Below are positions 38,395 to 45,826 of a DNA stretch of 64,000 bases, one piece after another (position 1 is the stretch's first letter; every line of letters starts with the position of its first letter). The notes beneath the pieces were generated by a model. The model was not told where the DNA came from, made no database searches, and saw only the letters and a list, made by a program, of their open reading frames with translations. Source of the stretch: Allorhodopirellula heiligendammensis (lineage in GTDB: Bacteria; Planctomycetota; Planctomycetia; Pirellulales; Pirellulaceae); NCBI RefSeq assembly GCF_007860105.1, contig NZ_SJPU01000001.1:2081015-2145014 (forward strand). The letters are read 5' to 3'. Made by a program: the position numbers and the translations under genes.

Positions 38395-39960
38395 TCATGG
38401 CTGGGGGACCGGGACGCCTATTGTGAGATCATAAACGCTGACCATCGCCGCGAGTGAAGGATCCGGACCGCTCGCGACTGGGGACAACGTCGCCGAAAAG
38501 TCGTCCATGTAATGACCAGGAAACGGTCCGAAGACTTGCGACGTTTCTCCAAATGTAGGGCCCGCGGGATAGGTTGGAATTTCGAACAATGCGCCGGGCT
38601 GAGGCTTGAGAGCGAAAACGCCCGCCTTGAGATCAGCAAGCGAAAAATTTTCAACGGCCAAACCCTCGCGAAGTTCAATAGTTGCGAAAGCCGCGGCCGA
38701 CCAGAATCCTACGCGCGGCTGGGTGATGTCGAGCCGGATCGTAACGGAAACCTTTAAGTAAAGGAATTGCCAAGCATAGTCAGGAGAACCGGTCGGACCA
38801 AACTTAAAATAATCGTTCCGAGTGAATTGATAGCCACCAGACGGGAGCCCGAATTCTTGGCCGTATAGATAGCGATAGCCTTCCAGATAATCACTACCGA
38901 AAAGAGGTAGAGAATAACCTCGAAAGGGCAGCGAGGCGGGACCACCAACGAGCGACCCCGTATACTTCGCGAAGGGAGTCGAGCGAAACACCGCTTCCCG
39001 CTGCATCGGAGGCGCCCCAAGATGACAAAGCGGCAGCGAAGGAGTAACCGAGTTGCCGGCTATGACATTGACGCCGGGAAATGAATCGGAATCAGATAAC
39101 CCCGTGAACTTGACACCAACACGACGACCAGGAAGCGCCGAAAAGTCCTGCGGCGAATCCGAGAGCAAGAGGCTAGTTGACTGATGCGGTTCACCGGCGC
39201 CGAAAACGACGTCGTTGAATTCGGCCGCGGAAACCTCTTGCCAGCTATCCGGATGATCGAAGTTGAAAACATCGACGAGCCGGTAAACGCTTCCCTTCGA
39301 AGCCGAAAGCGAACCATTCGAACCGGCATCAATCAAAACGTCGTCGACAGCAAGAAAATAATCGCCCTCAAAAAAAGGATTGAATTCGCGGCCGATGAGT
39401 CCGCCGAAATGTGAGATAGGGATATTGGCCCCGACAACTTCCTTGATCATCCCAAACGGCGACACCAATTGACTTTGCAGCGAGTTAGGAAAGCCGGCGC
39501 CAGTTGCCAAGACGTGATCCTCGCCATCAATGCAAACGCCAACACGAACCGCGGCCGTTTTTTGCGTAAATCCGGCCGGGCCGTCGATGATCTGCAAATC
39601 TAGGAAACAATGGTCGCCGACCGTCGCGAGCCCGTCAGAGATCGACGCGGAAACTCGCGTCATAATCCGGACCGAAACGCCATCAAGACGTGGCAGAGCA
39701 TTACCAACGCCGACCGAGGAATAAGCCACCGACCCGTTGAGATATGCGAAGAACGGAACCGGGCTCTTGCAGAAAACCTCCTCGCGGCTGATCAATGTGC
39801 AATCGGAGACGATCCGAGGCGCCGCGGCCGACTGCGCCGGAGAAACCGCGGCCGTCGGAATCCAATCGAGAAAACCGCCGGAGCCGTCGGGCTGGAAACC
39901 TAGAATTGATTGTTCACAATTGCAGCCGCAACAACATGACGGCGAAAACCGATTAGCCAA
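38395..39960 (-). CDS. Cys-motif protein, probable virion component
   Basis: 521 residues. The N-terminus has a dense cysteine motif (S-C-C-C-G-C-N-C within residues 8-15), then a long beta-rich body with many Gly, Ser, Phe and Tyr residues, the composition of phage fibres or adhesins. No signal peptide or membrane segment is visible. It is the last gene of the minus-strand block, 4 bases after the HNH gene. It could be a receptor-binding or decorating protein; a metal- or disulfide-bonded tip is possible. No family recognised. Confidence 0.65.
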   Translation of the reverse strand: MANRFSPSCCCGCNCEQSILGFQPDGSGGFLDWIPTAAVSPAQSAAAPRIVSDCTLISREEVFCKSPVPFFAYLNGSVAYSSVGVGNALPRLDGVSVRIMTRVSASISDGLATVGDHCFLDLQIIDGPAGFTQKTAAVRVGVCIDGEDHVLATGAGFPNSLQSQLVSPFGMIKEVVGANIPISHFGGLIGREFNPFFEGDYFLAVDDVLIDAGSNGSLSASKGSVYRLVDVFNFDHPDSWQEVSAAEFNDVVFGAGEPHQSTSLLLSDSPQDFSALPGRRVGVKFTGLSDSDSFPGVNVIAGNSVTPSLPLCHLGAPPMQREAVFRSTPFAKYTGSLVGGPASLPFRGYSLPLFGSDYLEGYRYLYGQEFGLPSGGYQFTRNDYFKFGPTGSPDYAWQFLYLKVSVTIRLDITQPRVGFWSAAAFATIELREGLAVENFSLADLKAGVFALKPQPGALFEIPTYPAGPTFGETSQVFGPFPGHYMDDFSATLSPVASGPDPSLAAMVSVYDLTIGVPVPQP

Positions 39961-39964
39961 TGCC

Positions 39965-40315
39965 CTAACCTCCGCGGGCGGTTTTGCGAGAGTGGCAAGG
40001 CTTGCAGAGCCCTTGCCAATTAGAGCGGCGCCAGAAAAGTTTTAAGTCGCCGCGATGGGGGACGATATGGTCGACCTCGACCGCGATCGCGTCGCCGCAA
40101 CCCTTGCAAACGTGGTTTACAGGATCGGAGAGAAACGCGATCCTCGCAAGTCTCCACTTGCGACCATAGCCACGTTTCGCCGCGGACGGTCGGCGCCGAT
40201 CGACCGGCCGCGGCGTGGGCTGGGCCGCGCCGCCGCAAGTGGTGCAACGCGGAGAGCGGTTAATGTGTGCTCGACCACATCGGACGCAAGCGCGGCGGGC
40301 GCGGGGTACGGACAT
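39965..40315 (-). CDS. HNH endonuclease
   Basis: 116 residues. Two N-terminal Cys pairs (C-V-R-C, C-T-T-C), then the HNH core: C-K-G-C, V-D-H-I-V-P-H-R-G-D with the catalytic His, N in S-N-W-Q-G-L-C, and closing C-K-P-C-H-S-R-K. HNH proteins next to terminases in HK97-type phages assist genome packaging by nicking or cleaving DNA near the packaging site. Here it is on the strand opposite to the terminase genes, about 3 kb away. Its start shares one base with the previous gene end. Confidence 0.9.
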   Translation of the reverse strand: MSVPRARRACVRCGRAHINRSPRCTTCGGAAQPTPRPVDRRRPSAAKRGYGRKWRLARIAFLSDPVNHVCKGCGDAIAVEVDHIVPHRGDLKLFWRRSNWQGLCKPCHSRKTARGG

Positions 40316-40614
40316 TATTCGAAAGGATTCGCGGGCTTCGCGGATGAAGCCGGCGAAGCAGACGGGCCGGGATCGCTAATGGCGCGAAGTTCCGCGAAAA
40401 GCGAAGCCTTCGCTTTGTCGCGGCGATGATCGTCCAGAGCATCCGCTAGAAGTTGCTTTTCCCATTCAGAGGCGCGGGGCGGCTGATCACCGGGAGCGGT
40501 GAACGGCAGCAAGGGAATCGCATTACCGGATCCAGTGAACCGCGAAAAGACACCGCGGCGAACCGCGACGAACAAAGCGAAGGCGATAAAAAATACAACA
40601 ATAGCAGTAGTCAT
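40315..40614 (-). CDS. Small membrane protein
   Basis: 99 residues. One N-terminal membrane helix (about 3-18) with a short outside tail, then a basic turn and a soluble, Ala/Pro/Ser-rich C-terminal part with a charged helix. The overall shape resembles an inner-membrane spanin or a pinholin-like accessory, but nothing is diagnostic. It overlaps its upstream neighbour by 4 bases. Confidence 0.65.
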   Translation of the reverse strand: MTTAIVVFFIAFALFVAVRRGVFSRFTGSGNAIPLLPFTAPGDQPPRASEWEKQLLADALDDHRRDKAKASLFAELRAISDPGPSASPASSAKPANPFE

Positions 40615-41207
40615 CGGGCGGGCCGTGGAGGTGTGAGTAAGTGAGCGAGCAACAACGCCGCGACGACCGCGAGAGCGACCAGGACTGCGGAGTCGGAACG
40701 AATTCGAGAGAGTGAACTATTGATGCCGTCCAATTCGCGACGGATCGCGGGAAGCTTCCCGAGGCTATCGAGCAGACGACCACCGAGACGAGCTCGCCCA
40801 CCGTCGCGAGTTTCCGCGCCGTCGCTGCCTTCACCCGCGAGGCGATAGCAAGTCCGCAAGTCGGAATAGAACGCATCGGCCGAAGCGGGCAAACTGTCAC
40901 GAGTCGCCAAGTACAAAACGCCGGAATCAGGACGCGCGAAAATAAACGCCGGAGGCGAGGAGCCGGCCGGCATCGACTTTGCAAATCGCGTTTTGAAAAG
41001 CGTATCGTCGACCGAATAGCGGACCACTCGGCACTTCGAAGCGAGCGAGCGGAGCCCGGAGTGCTCGCGGAAAAACTCCGCGAATTCGCCGGAGTCCCCG
41101 ACGAAGATGAGCTGATAGCGGCCGCTATCGTCAGCCGGAGTGCCCGCCGGCGAGACGGAACACGAGAGCAACGCGACACAAACCAAAAACGCGAAACGCA
41201 GAAACAT
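40611..41207 (-). CDS. Exported protein with C-terminal membrane anchor
   Basis: 198 residues. Sec-type signal peptide (core about 4-15, cleavage near V-S-P-A-G), an alpha/beta domain in the periplasm (R-Y-Q-L-I-F-V-G-D-S-G, later F-I-F-A-R-P-D-S-G-V-L-Y-L-A-T) somewhat like a thioredoxin or nucleotide-fold, a helical stretch, and a final membrane helix (about 175-192). Catalytic cysteines of thioredoxins are absent. Part of the compact minus-strand operon; could take part in lysis or in changing the host envelope. Confidence 0.65.
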   Translation of the reverse strand: MFLRFAFLVCVALLSCSVSPAGTPADDSGRYQLIFVGDSGEFAEFFREHSGLRSLASKCRVVRYSVDDTLFKTRFAKSMPAGSSPPAFIFARPDSGVLYLATRDSLPASADAFYSDLRTCYRLAGEGSDGAETRDGGRARLGGRLLDSLGKLPAIRRELDGINSSLSRIRSDSAVLVALAVVAALLLAHLLTPPRPAR

Positions 41208-41221
41208 TAGAACGCCGTAAA

Positions 41222-41899
41222 TTACCGGATAGCGGACTTGAGCCGATCACCGATGGCAGAGCCAGCGGTGTTCGTTCTTTGAAGATAGACGTTAAGAAAA
41301 CCGAGCCGCTCAGACGGCGAAAGTTTTCCCCAGCACGACTCACAGAGGAACAACGCAGAGTCGCCGGAATCGGTAACTAAGTTATGCCAACCATCGCCGA
41401 CGGTAGGCTTTCGACATCGAACGCAACCATACGAGCCGGTTTTAACTTCGTTAAGTTTCGAGCTATCGACCGGACTTGCGGCCGCTTTCCTGGAGATTTC
41501 GACATGACAAGTCCCGAGGCATTGCACGGCGTGACGAGAGACGAGAGCGGCCGCGGCGCGATCGGCAGAAACCGTAGTTGTTGAACCGATGCTGCCCCGA
41601 TCACATGGACAAGAGCCGTCCGAGCAATCGGCCGGACACTCCCCGCCGGGACAATCGGCCGGACACTCCCCGCCGGGACAATCGAAGTCGTTCGAGTCGA
41701 AGGAATCACCGCGATCGCGGTTGAAGAACCCGTCGCGATCGCGATCGCGTCGCGGGAACTGATCGCTTGCGGAATCAGGGCTGCCGATGAGCAGGCAACC
41801 TGTCGACATGGAGCAGAGGAGAGCAAAGCCGAGCCCGAAGACGAACCGAGGCAATAGCGAGGGGGAGCGGAGACGTTTAAGGTTTTGCATGGAATCCAT
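41222..41899 (-). CDS. Cysteine-rich lipoprotein with zinc-ribbon-like pairs
   Basis: 225 residues. Signal segment with lipobox M-S-T-G-C (Cys35; the ATG at 41890 is an alternative start). The next part is Asp/Arg-rich and then carries two exact nine-residue repeats, C-P-G-G-E-C-P-A-D, plus a third variant. The C-terminal half has C-V-R-C and C-E-S-C pairs typical of a zinc ribbon. Probably a metal-binding or disulfide-bonded lipoprotein. Its first 520 bases overlap the open frame of the peptidase-like gene in another frame on the same strand. Confidence 0.7.
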   Translation of the reverse strand: MDSMQNLKRLRSPSLLPRFVFGLGFALLCSMSTGCLLIGSPDSASDQFPRRDRDRDGFFNRDRGDSFDSNDFDCPGGECPADCPGGECPADCSDGSCPCDRGSIGSTTTVSADRAAAALVSRHAVQCLGTCHVEISRKAAASPVDSSKLNEVKTGSYGCVRCRKPTVGDGWHNLVTDSGDSALFLCESCWGKLSPSERLGFLNVYLQRTNTAGSAIGDRLKSAIR

Positions 41900-42489
41900 C
41901 GTTCATAGAAAGGAGCGGGCGCGGGGGCCCCGAGTGCAGTTAAAGCAAACCCACCATACCGACGCCAGTTTGTCACAAACTCATTGACTGGAATCGAAAG
42001 CGGGGTCTTCGTCCGGTTGTTATCGAGCAACACAGCGACGGTGTCGCCATTTTTGGTACCAAACCCGCAGAACGTGACGGCGTGAGCCGTGAAGTACCAC
42101 ACGACCGCACCGCGACGTGTTCGACTTGCCCACTTTAAGAATTCAACATCGCCGCTTTCCGTAGCGGCAAACGGTATACGCTCCGCGCTGCAAATCGCCT
42201 TTAAGCTTCGCGCAGTTTGCCCGCCGCCGTAGGTGCGACGGATTCGCGCCGCTCGCGCTGTGTCATTTTGCCAGTTGATATGACTAATGAGCGACGCGAC
42301 GGCGCAGGAGCCTTCCCCGCGGTGGAGCCAGTTAACCTGCCGCATGGAAAACGGCAGATTGACCGCGGGTGGAAACTCGACCGAGGGTGGGGAAAAGACA
42401 AAAGCCGGCCGCGGTTGCAAGTCAGCGCAACCAGCCAAGAGCGAGACCCCTAGCAGGCACAACAAGAAGAACGGGCGAGAGATGCTTCG
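41377..42489 (-). CDS. Lipoprotein, papain-like cysteine peptidase fold
   Basis: Start at 42489 gives M-R-S-I-S-R and a lipoprotein signal with L-L-A-G-C (Cys22). Residues about 50-195 look like a papain/C39-type peptidase: G-E-G-S-C-A-V-A-S (C63), A-H-A-V-T-F (H137) and L-D-N-N (D157 or N158). The frame stays open for about 170 more residues across the next gene; this tail looks like an out-of-frame shadow of it. Either the true protein is extended, or a frameshift normally joins the two frames. In a prophage it could be a cell-wall or exclusion enzyme. Confidence 0.6.
   Translation of the reverse strand, partial: RSISRPFFLLCLLGVSLLAGCADLQPRPAFVFSPPSVEFPPAVNLPFSMRQVNWLHRGEGSCAVASLISHINWQNDTARAARIRRTYGGGQTARSLKAICSAERIPFAATESGDVEFLKWASRTRRGAVVWYFTAHAVTFCGFGTKNGDTVAVLLDNNRTKTPLSIPVNEFVTNWRRYGGFALTALGAPAPAPFYERWIPCKTLNVSAPPRYCLGSSSGSALLSSAPCRQVACSSAALIPQAISSRDAIAIATGSSTAIAVIPSTRTTSIVPAGSVRPIVPAGSVRPIARTALVHVIGAASVQQLRFLPIAPRPLSSLVTPCNASGLVMSKSPGKRPQVRSIARNLTKLKPARMVAFDVESLPSAMVGIT
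41625..41678. repeat. 27-bp direct repeat within lipoprotein gene
   Basis: Two adjacent identical 27-bp units (41625-41651, 41652-41678) encode the C-P-G-G-E-C-P-A-D repeat of the cysteine-rich lipoprotein. Copy number could vary between strains. Confidence 0.85.
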
Positions 42490-42842
42490 CATTGCAAACA
42501 AACCTGAGTATTGATGAGCGAGCCGCAGCCGCGGCAGCGTAACGGGCGCGGCCGATGGCCACCGACCGTCATCCTGTCGCGTATGACACAAACCGTGCTG
42601 TGATGCACGCCCGCGGCAATCGCGATCTGACGGAGCGAAGCTTGCCCGCTGTCGATCGCGTCGCGGATTTTCCGCTTCTGATCTTCCGACAAAGTCGGCC
42701 GGCGAATCGGCGGACTGAGTGTGTCGACGTGAACCCATCGCCAAGCCGTTGACACCGAGACGCCCGCAAGCCTTGCGGCCTCGATGTAAGAAAGGCCGGC
42801 ATTGACCGAGGCGACTATTTCGCCGCGTGTTGCAACTCGCAT
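42450..42842 (-). CDS. Helix-turn-helix protein with zinc-ribbon tail
   Basis: 130 residues. Two helix-turn-helix segments are visible: Y-I-E-A-A-R-L-A-G-V-S-V-S-T-A-W-R-W (about 19-36) and L-R-Q-I-A-I-A-A-G-V-H-H-S-T-V (about 70-84), as in homeodomain-like transposase and terminase small-subunit N-termini. A C-R-G-C...C-L-Q-C ribbon ends the protein. First gene of the minus-strand block and divergent from the terminase genes, so it may regulate both directions or bind the packaging site. It overlaps the next gene by 40 bases. Confidence 0.75.
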   Translation of the reverse strand: MRVATRGEIVASVNAGLSYIEAARLAGVSVSTAWRWVHVDTLSPPIRRPTLSEDQKRKIRDAIDSGQASLRQIAIAAGVHHSTVCVIRDRMTVGGHRPRPLRCRGCGSLINTQVCLQCEASLARSSCCAC

Positions 42843-42855
42843 TGAAGCTCCGCTA

Positions 42856-43140
42856 ATGCAAAAAGAGGAACGCGCCCGACTTCATGCCGCACGCATGGCG
42901 GAAAAAACATACCGCGAGCAATGGAACGGAAAACCCGACAATTGGCTGCTTTTCCGGAGATTCTCCCCGACCCTCCAAAAGTCCGACGGGCGAAAGCTTT
43001 CGCGGATGATCAACGCGAAAGCAAGTAACACACACCGCGAGCGACTACAGACCGATGGGCAAACGTGGACCACTACCGAAGCCGACCGCCAGAAAACGCC
43101 TCGAAGGAAATCCCGGCCACAGACAATTGCCCGACGATGA
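42856..43140 (+). CDS. Small ORF before terminase
   Basis: 94 codons from ATG 42856. The first 65 residues look plausible (charged, M-A-E-K-T-Y-R-E-Q-W-N-G-K-P-D-N-W), the end lies within the terminase small-subunit gene (86-base overlap). No family and no clear ribosome binding site. Perhaps a short real gene; the upstream frame to 42802 overlaps the divergent gene start. Confidence 0.4.
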   Translation: MQKEERARLHAARMAEKTYREQWNGKPDNWLLFRRFSPTLQKSDGRKLSRMINAKASNTHRERLQTDGQTWTTTEADRQKTPRRKSRPQTIARR

Positions 43141-43675
43141 GCCGGAGCCGCGAACACTGTCGGAAGTACCAGACGCGCCAGGGTGGCTGCCGCCGCTCGC
43201 GTGCGACGCGTGGCAACTAGTAACCGAAGAACTTCACGCCGTCGAAATGCTCGCGACGCTCGATCTACCTATCCTCGAAATGTGGTGCATATCGTACGCA
43301 TCCTGGCGAGAGATGTTTAACGACGTGACGAAGAACGGATACACGCAGGAGTTTTTCGACGCCGAGGGAAATTTGAAATACTCACAGCCGACGCCGGCCG
43401 CGACGCTACTTGGAAAATTCGCGAGCGATTGCAATCGCTGGGCAAAAGTGCTGGGGCTGGGGCCGGCATATCGCGTTGGCTTGCGCATCGGCGACGGACC
43501 AAAGTCAAAAGCATCAGCCGTCGACCCCATCGCAGCCGTTCTAGCGGGCGTGGGGATGCAGGGCGCAGCAGTGAACCCGCCGCCGAAGAAAGCCGCGGGA
43601 AAGCGAGCCGCTAGAACCGTCGCGAAGAGCCCGCGAAAGAAACGCAAAGCGGCCGCGACGAAAGCGAAGAATTGA
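43055..43675 (+). CDS. terS: Terminase small subunit, P27 family
   Basis: 206 residues. Opens M-G-K-R-G-P-L-P-K-P-T-x-R-K-x-L-E-G-N-P-G, the usual start of P27-type small terminases, followed by helices around L-P-I-L-E-M-W-C and P-T-P-A-A-T-L-L-G-K-F. The C-terminus is a lysine-rich tail. It recognises the phage genome end and hands it to the large subunit. It lies directly upstream of the large-subunit gene. Confidence 0.92.
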   Translation: MGKRGPLPKPTARKRLEGNPGHRQLPDDEPEPRTLSEVPDAPGWLPPLACDAWQLVTEELHAVEMLATLDLPILEMWCISYASWREMFNDVTKNGYTQEFFDAEGNLKYSQPTPAATLLGKFASDCNRWAKVLGLGPAYRVGLRIGDGPKSKASAVDPIAAVLAGVGMQGAAVNPPPKKAAGKRAARTVAKSPRKKRKAAATKAKN

Positions 43676-43678
43676 CCA

Positions 43679-45340
43679 GTGGCCGCAAAACCGAAATACA
43701 CACCCACACGGGCGCAACTTAAACGCGCAGCCGATGAAGGCTGGGCCGATTGGATCCAGACCCCACAGGATGAAGTAGCCGTCGCTCGCGGTTGCTACTT
43801 CGACATCGGCGCCGCGATGGCGACGCGGAACCTATTCGAAAGCGTATTGACACACGGAAAGGCGCCCTTCGACGGGAAACCGTTCTTGTTGCTCGACTGG
43901 CAATGGCACGGGCTGATCGGTCCGCTATACGGATGGAGGATGCCCGACGGAACGCGACGCTTCCTAAGTTGCTTCACGTTCATACCGAAGAAGAACGGCA
44001 AAACGCAGCTAGCCGCAGGGATCGCGATCCGCGAGGCACTGGAGCAAGTCGGCGCGCGAGTGTTCATGACCGCCGTCGCGAGATCACAAGCGGCCGACTG
44101 TTTCGACGAAGCCGCCGGAATGATCGAACGAAGCGACGCACTTTCCAAAATCTTCGACGTGCGACGCTCGACCTACAGAGCCATCCACCAGACGCGCAAC
44201 GCGGTTATCGCAGCAATAACCGCGAGCGGAGGGAGTTCGCAAGGGAAGAACGCAAACTGCTTGATCCTTGACGAACTGCACGAGTGGAAAGACCGCTCGT
44301 TTTTCGGATCGCTGCTGTATGCAACATCGGCGCGACTGAATTCGCTGGTTTTTATGATCACCACCGCCGGCGATAACCTGACCTCGATCTGCTATGAGGA
44401 ATACGAGCGAGCGAAGCGAATCAGCGAGGGTAAAGATATGTCGATCGACCATTTACCGCTAATTTTCGAAGCGCCGGCCGATGCGGATTGGAAGAAGACC
44501 GCGACGTGGAAGAAAGCGAACCCGTCCTACGGAATCACACTACCCGAGCGACAAATCGAAGCCGCGATAAACCAGGCAAAGGGATCGCCGCAACGAATCG
44601 GCGACTTGAAACGCTACCGGTTGAATCAGTGGACGCAACCGAGGGACGCCTGGCTTGATGTTTCGGCGTGGGACGCACTACCCGAAGCGAACGAGCAAGA
44701 CCTGGTCGGCCAGCCGTGCTACGCGGGCGTGGACCTCGCACGCGTGCACGACTTCGCAGCGCTGGTCCGGCTATTCGAGCACGACGACGGAACGCTTTCG
44801 TACCTATTCAAATTGTGGGTGCCAGAGGAGCTAGTCGCGGAGAAACAACACAGCGACCAAATCCCGTTGGTTGATTGGGTGCAGCGTGGCTTCGTCACTG
44901 CGACGCCTGGTGCCTCGATCGACTTTTCCCGGATACGGAAGGACATAGTCGAAGCCCACGAAGAAACACCGATGAAAGAACTAGGGTACGACCCCGCGAT
45001 GGCTGAGCTTCTATGTAACCAAATGCTACGCGGAGAGGACGGGCTAAATACCGTGCAAGTTCCGCCGCGAATGTCGTTTATGTCGCCGCCGTCGACCGAA
45101 TTCGAACGACTCATTGAAGCCGGAAAACTCCGACATGACCACAACCCCGCTATCTCATGGATGATCGGGAACGTGATCGTATACCAGGACACAAACGAGC
45201 AAATCCGGCCGATGAAAGGACGCTCAAACGGACGCATTGACGGGATAACGGCCGCGATCATAGCGACCAATCGACGAATGCAAGTAACCGTCGAAGAGTC
45301 GCCGACATTCTACGACACACGCAAACCAGAGATGTTTTAA
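43679..45340 (+). CDS. terL: Terminase large subunit
   Basis: 553 residues, GTG start 3 bases after the terS stop. ATPase domain with Walker-A-like F-I-P-K-K-N-G-K-T (K108) and Walker B C-L-I-L-D-E-L-H-E (D198, E199). The nuclease domain starts with Y-A-G-V-D-L-A-R and ends with I-D-G-I-T-A-A-I. This is the HK97-type (Terminase_1) motor that packages and cuts phage DNA at the portal. It appears intact. Confidence 0.95.
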   Translation: MAAKPKYTPTRAQLKRAADEGWADWIQTPQDEVAVARGCYFDIGAAMATRNLFESVLTHGKAPFDGKPFLLLDWQWHGLIGPLYGWRMPDGTRRFLSCFTFIPKKNGKTQLAAGIAIREALEQVGARVFMTAVARSQAADCFDEAAGMIERSDALSKIFDVRRSTYRAIHQTRNAVIAAITASGGSSQGKNANCLILDELHEWKDRSFFGSLLYATSARLNSLVFMITTAGDNLTSICYEEYERAKRISEGKDMSIDHLPLIFEAPADADWKKTATWKKANPSYGITLPERQIEAAINQAKGSPQRIGDLKRYRLNQWTQPRDAWLDVSAWDALPEANEQDLVGQPCYAGVDLARVHDFAALVRLFEHDDGTLSYLFKLWVPEELVAEKQHSDQIPLVDWVQRGFVTATPGASIDFSRIRKDIVEAHEETPMKELGYDPAMAELLCNQMLRGEDGLNTVQVPPRMSFMSPPSTEFERLIEAGKLRHDHNPAISWMIGNVIVYQDTNEQIRPMKGRSNGRIDGITAAIIATNRRMQVTVEESPTFYDTRKPEMF

Positions 45341-45343
45341 GCG

Positions 45344-45592
45344 ATGAAACCTCTAACGAGACTACGCGCCGCCGTGAGAATCACAAACGCGGCTTATTTC
45401 GACCTCCGCGAGTGGCTGCTCGCGTTTCAATCGCAGAACGCGGCAGAGTGGGGCGCAATGGTGCTGGCCGCAATCATGGTCGTTTCTATCGCGTTTCTAT
45501 CGGCATCCCTCGCGGCCGGAATGCTGATCGGCGCCGCGATGCTGGCGTATCTGCTGATGTTCATCGACGTACTAGTGAGCCTACGAAAATGA
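45344..45592 (+). CDS. Small two-helix membrane protein
   Basis: 82 residues with two closely spaced membrane helices (about 36-57 and 58-77) and a basic N-terminus. Could be a holin-like protein, though a place between terminase and portal is unusual for holins. Follows terL by 3 bases; its stop overlaps the next start (ATGA). Confidence 0.65.
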   Translation: MKPLTRLRAAVRITNAAYFDLREWLLAFQSQNAAEWGAMVLAAIMVVSIAFLSASLAAGMLIGAAMLAYLLMFIDVLVSLRK

Positions 45593-45825
45593 ACAAGCGC
45601 CAGCGACTAAGAAACGCCGCGGCAATGGTGAACCGTTTTATACGGTCCGCGATGATCGAAACCGTGAAAACCGCCGCGAGACACAAAGCTATACGCACCG
45701 CGGCCGTGATCTACTCGGCTAGCGCCTTGGCATTGTTGGCAAGTTGCCCGCTATCGACCGCAACCGCAGCCGCGGCGATTTACGCGGGCGCAATCGCCGC
45801 GGCATATATCGCGGAAGGAAACTAG
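45589..45825 (+). CDS. Small membrane protein
   Basis: 78 residues from ATG 45589 in the ATGA overlap. Basic amphipathic N-terminus, then an Ala-rich hydrophobic stretch (about 38-75) that could form one or two membrane helices. Pairs with the preceding membrane gene. Function unknown; a holin/antiholin pair is possible but not shown. Confidence 0.6.
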   Translation: MNKRQRLRNAAAMVNRFIRSAMIETVKTAARHKAIRTAAVIYSASALALLASCPLSTATAAAAIYAGAIAAAYIAEGN

Positions 45826-45826
45826 A

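Noticed and set aside
42490-42744. 85-codon upstream extension of the peptidase-like lipoprotein
   Set aside because: It is Arg-rich shadow sequence antisense-free but overlapping the HTH gene; the lipoprotein signal begins at 42489.
45344-45825. Holin/antiholin pair as a firm call
   Set aside because: Membrane topology fits, but the place between terminase and portal and the lack of any family match do not justify the name.
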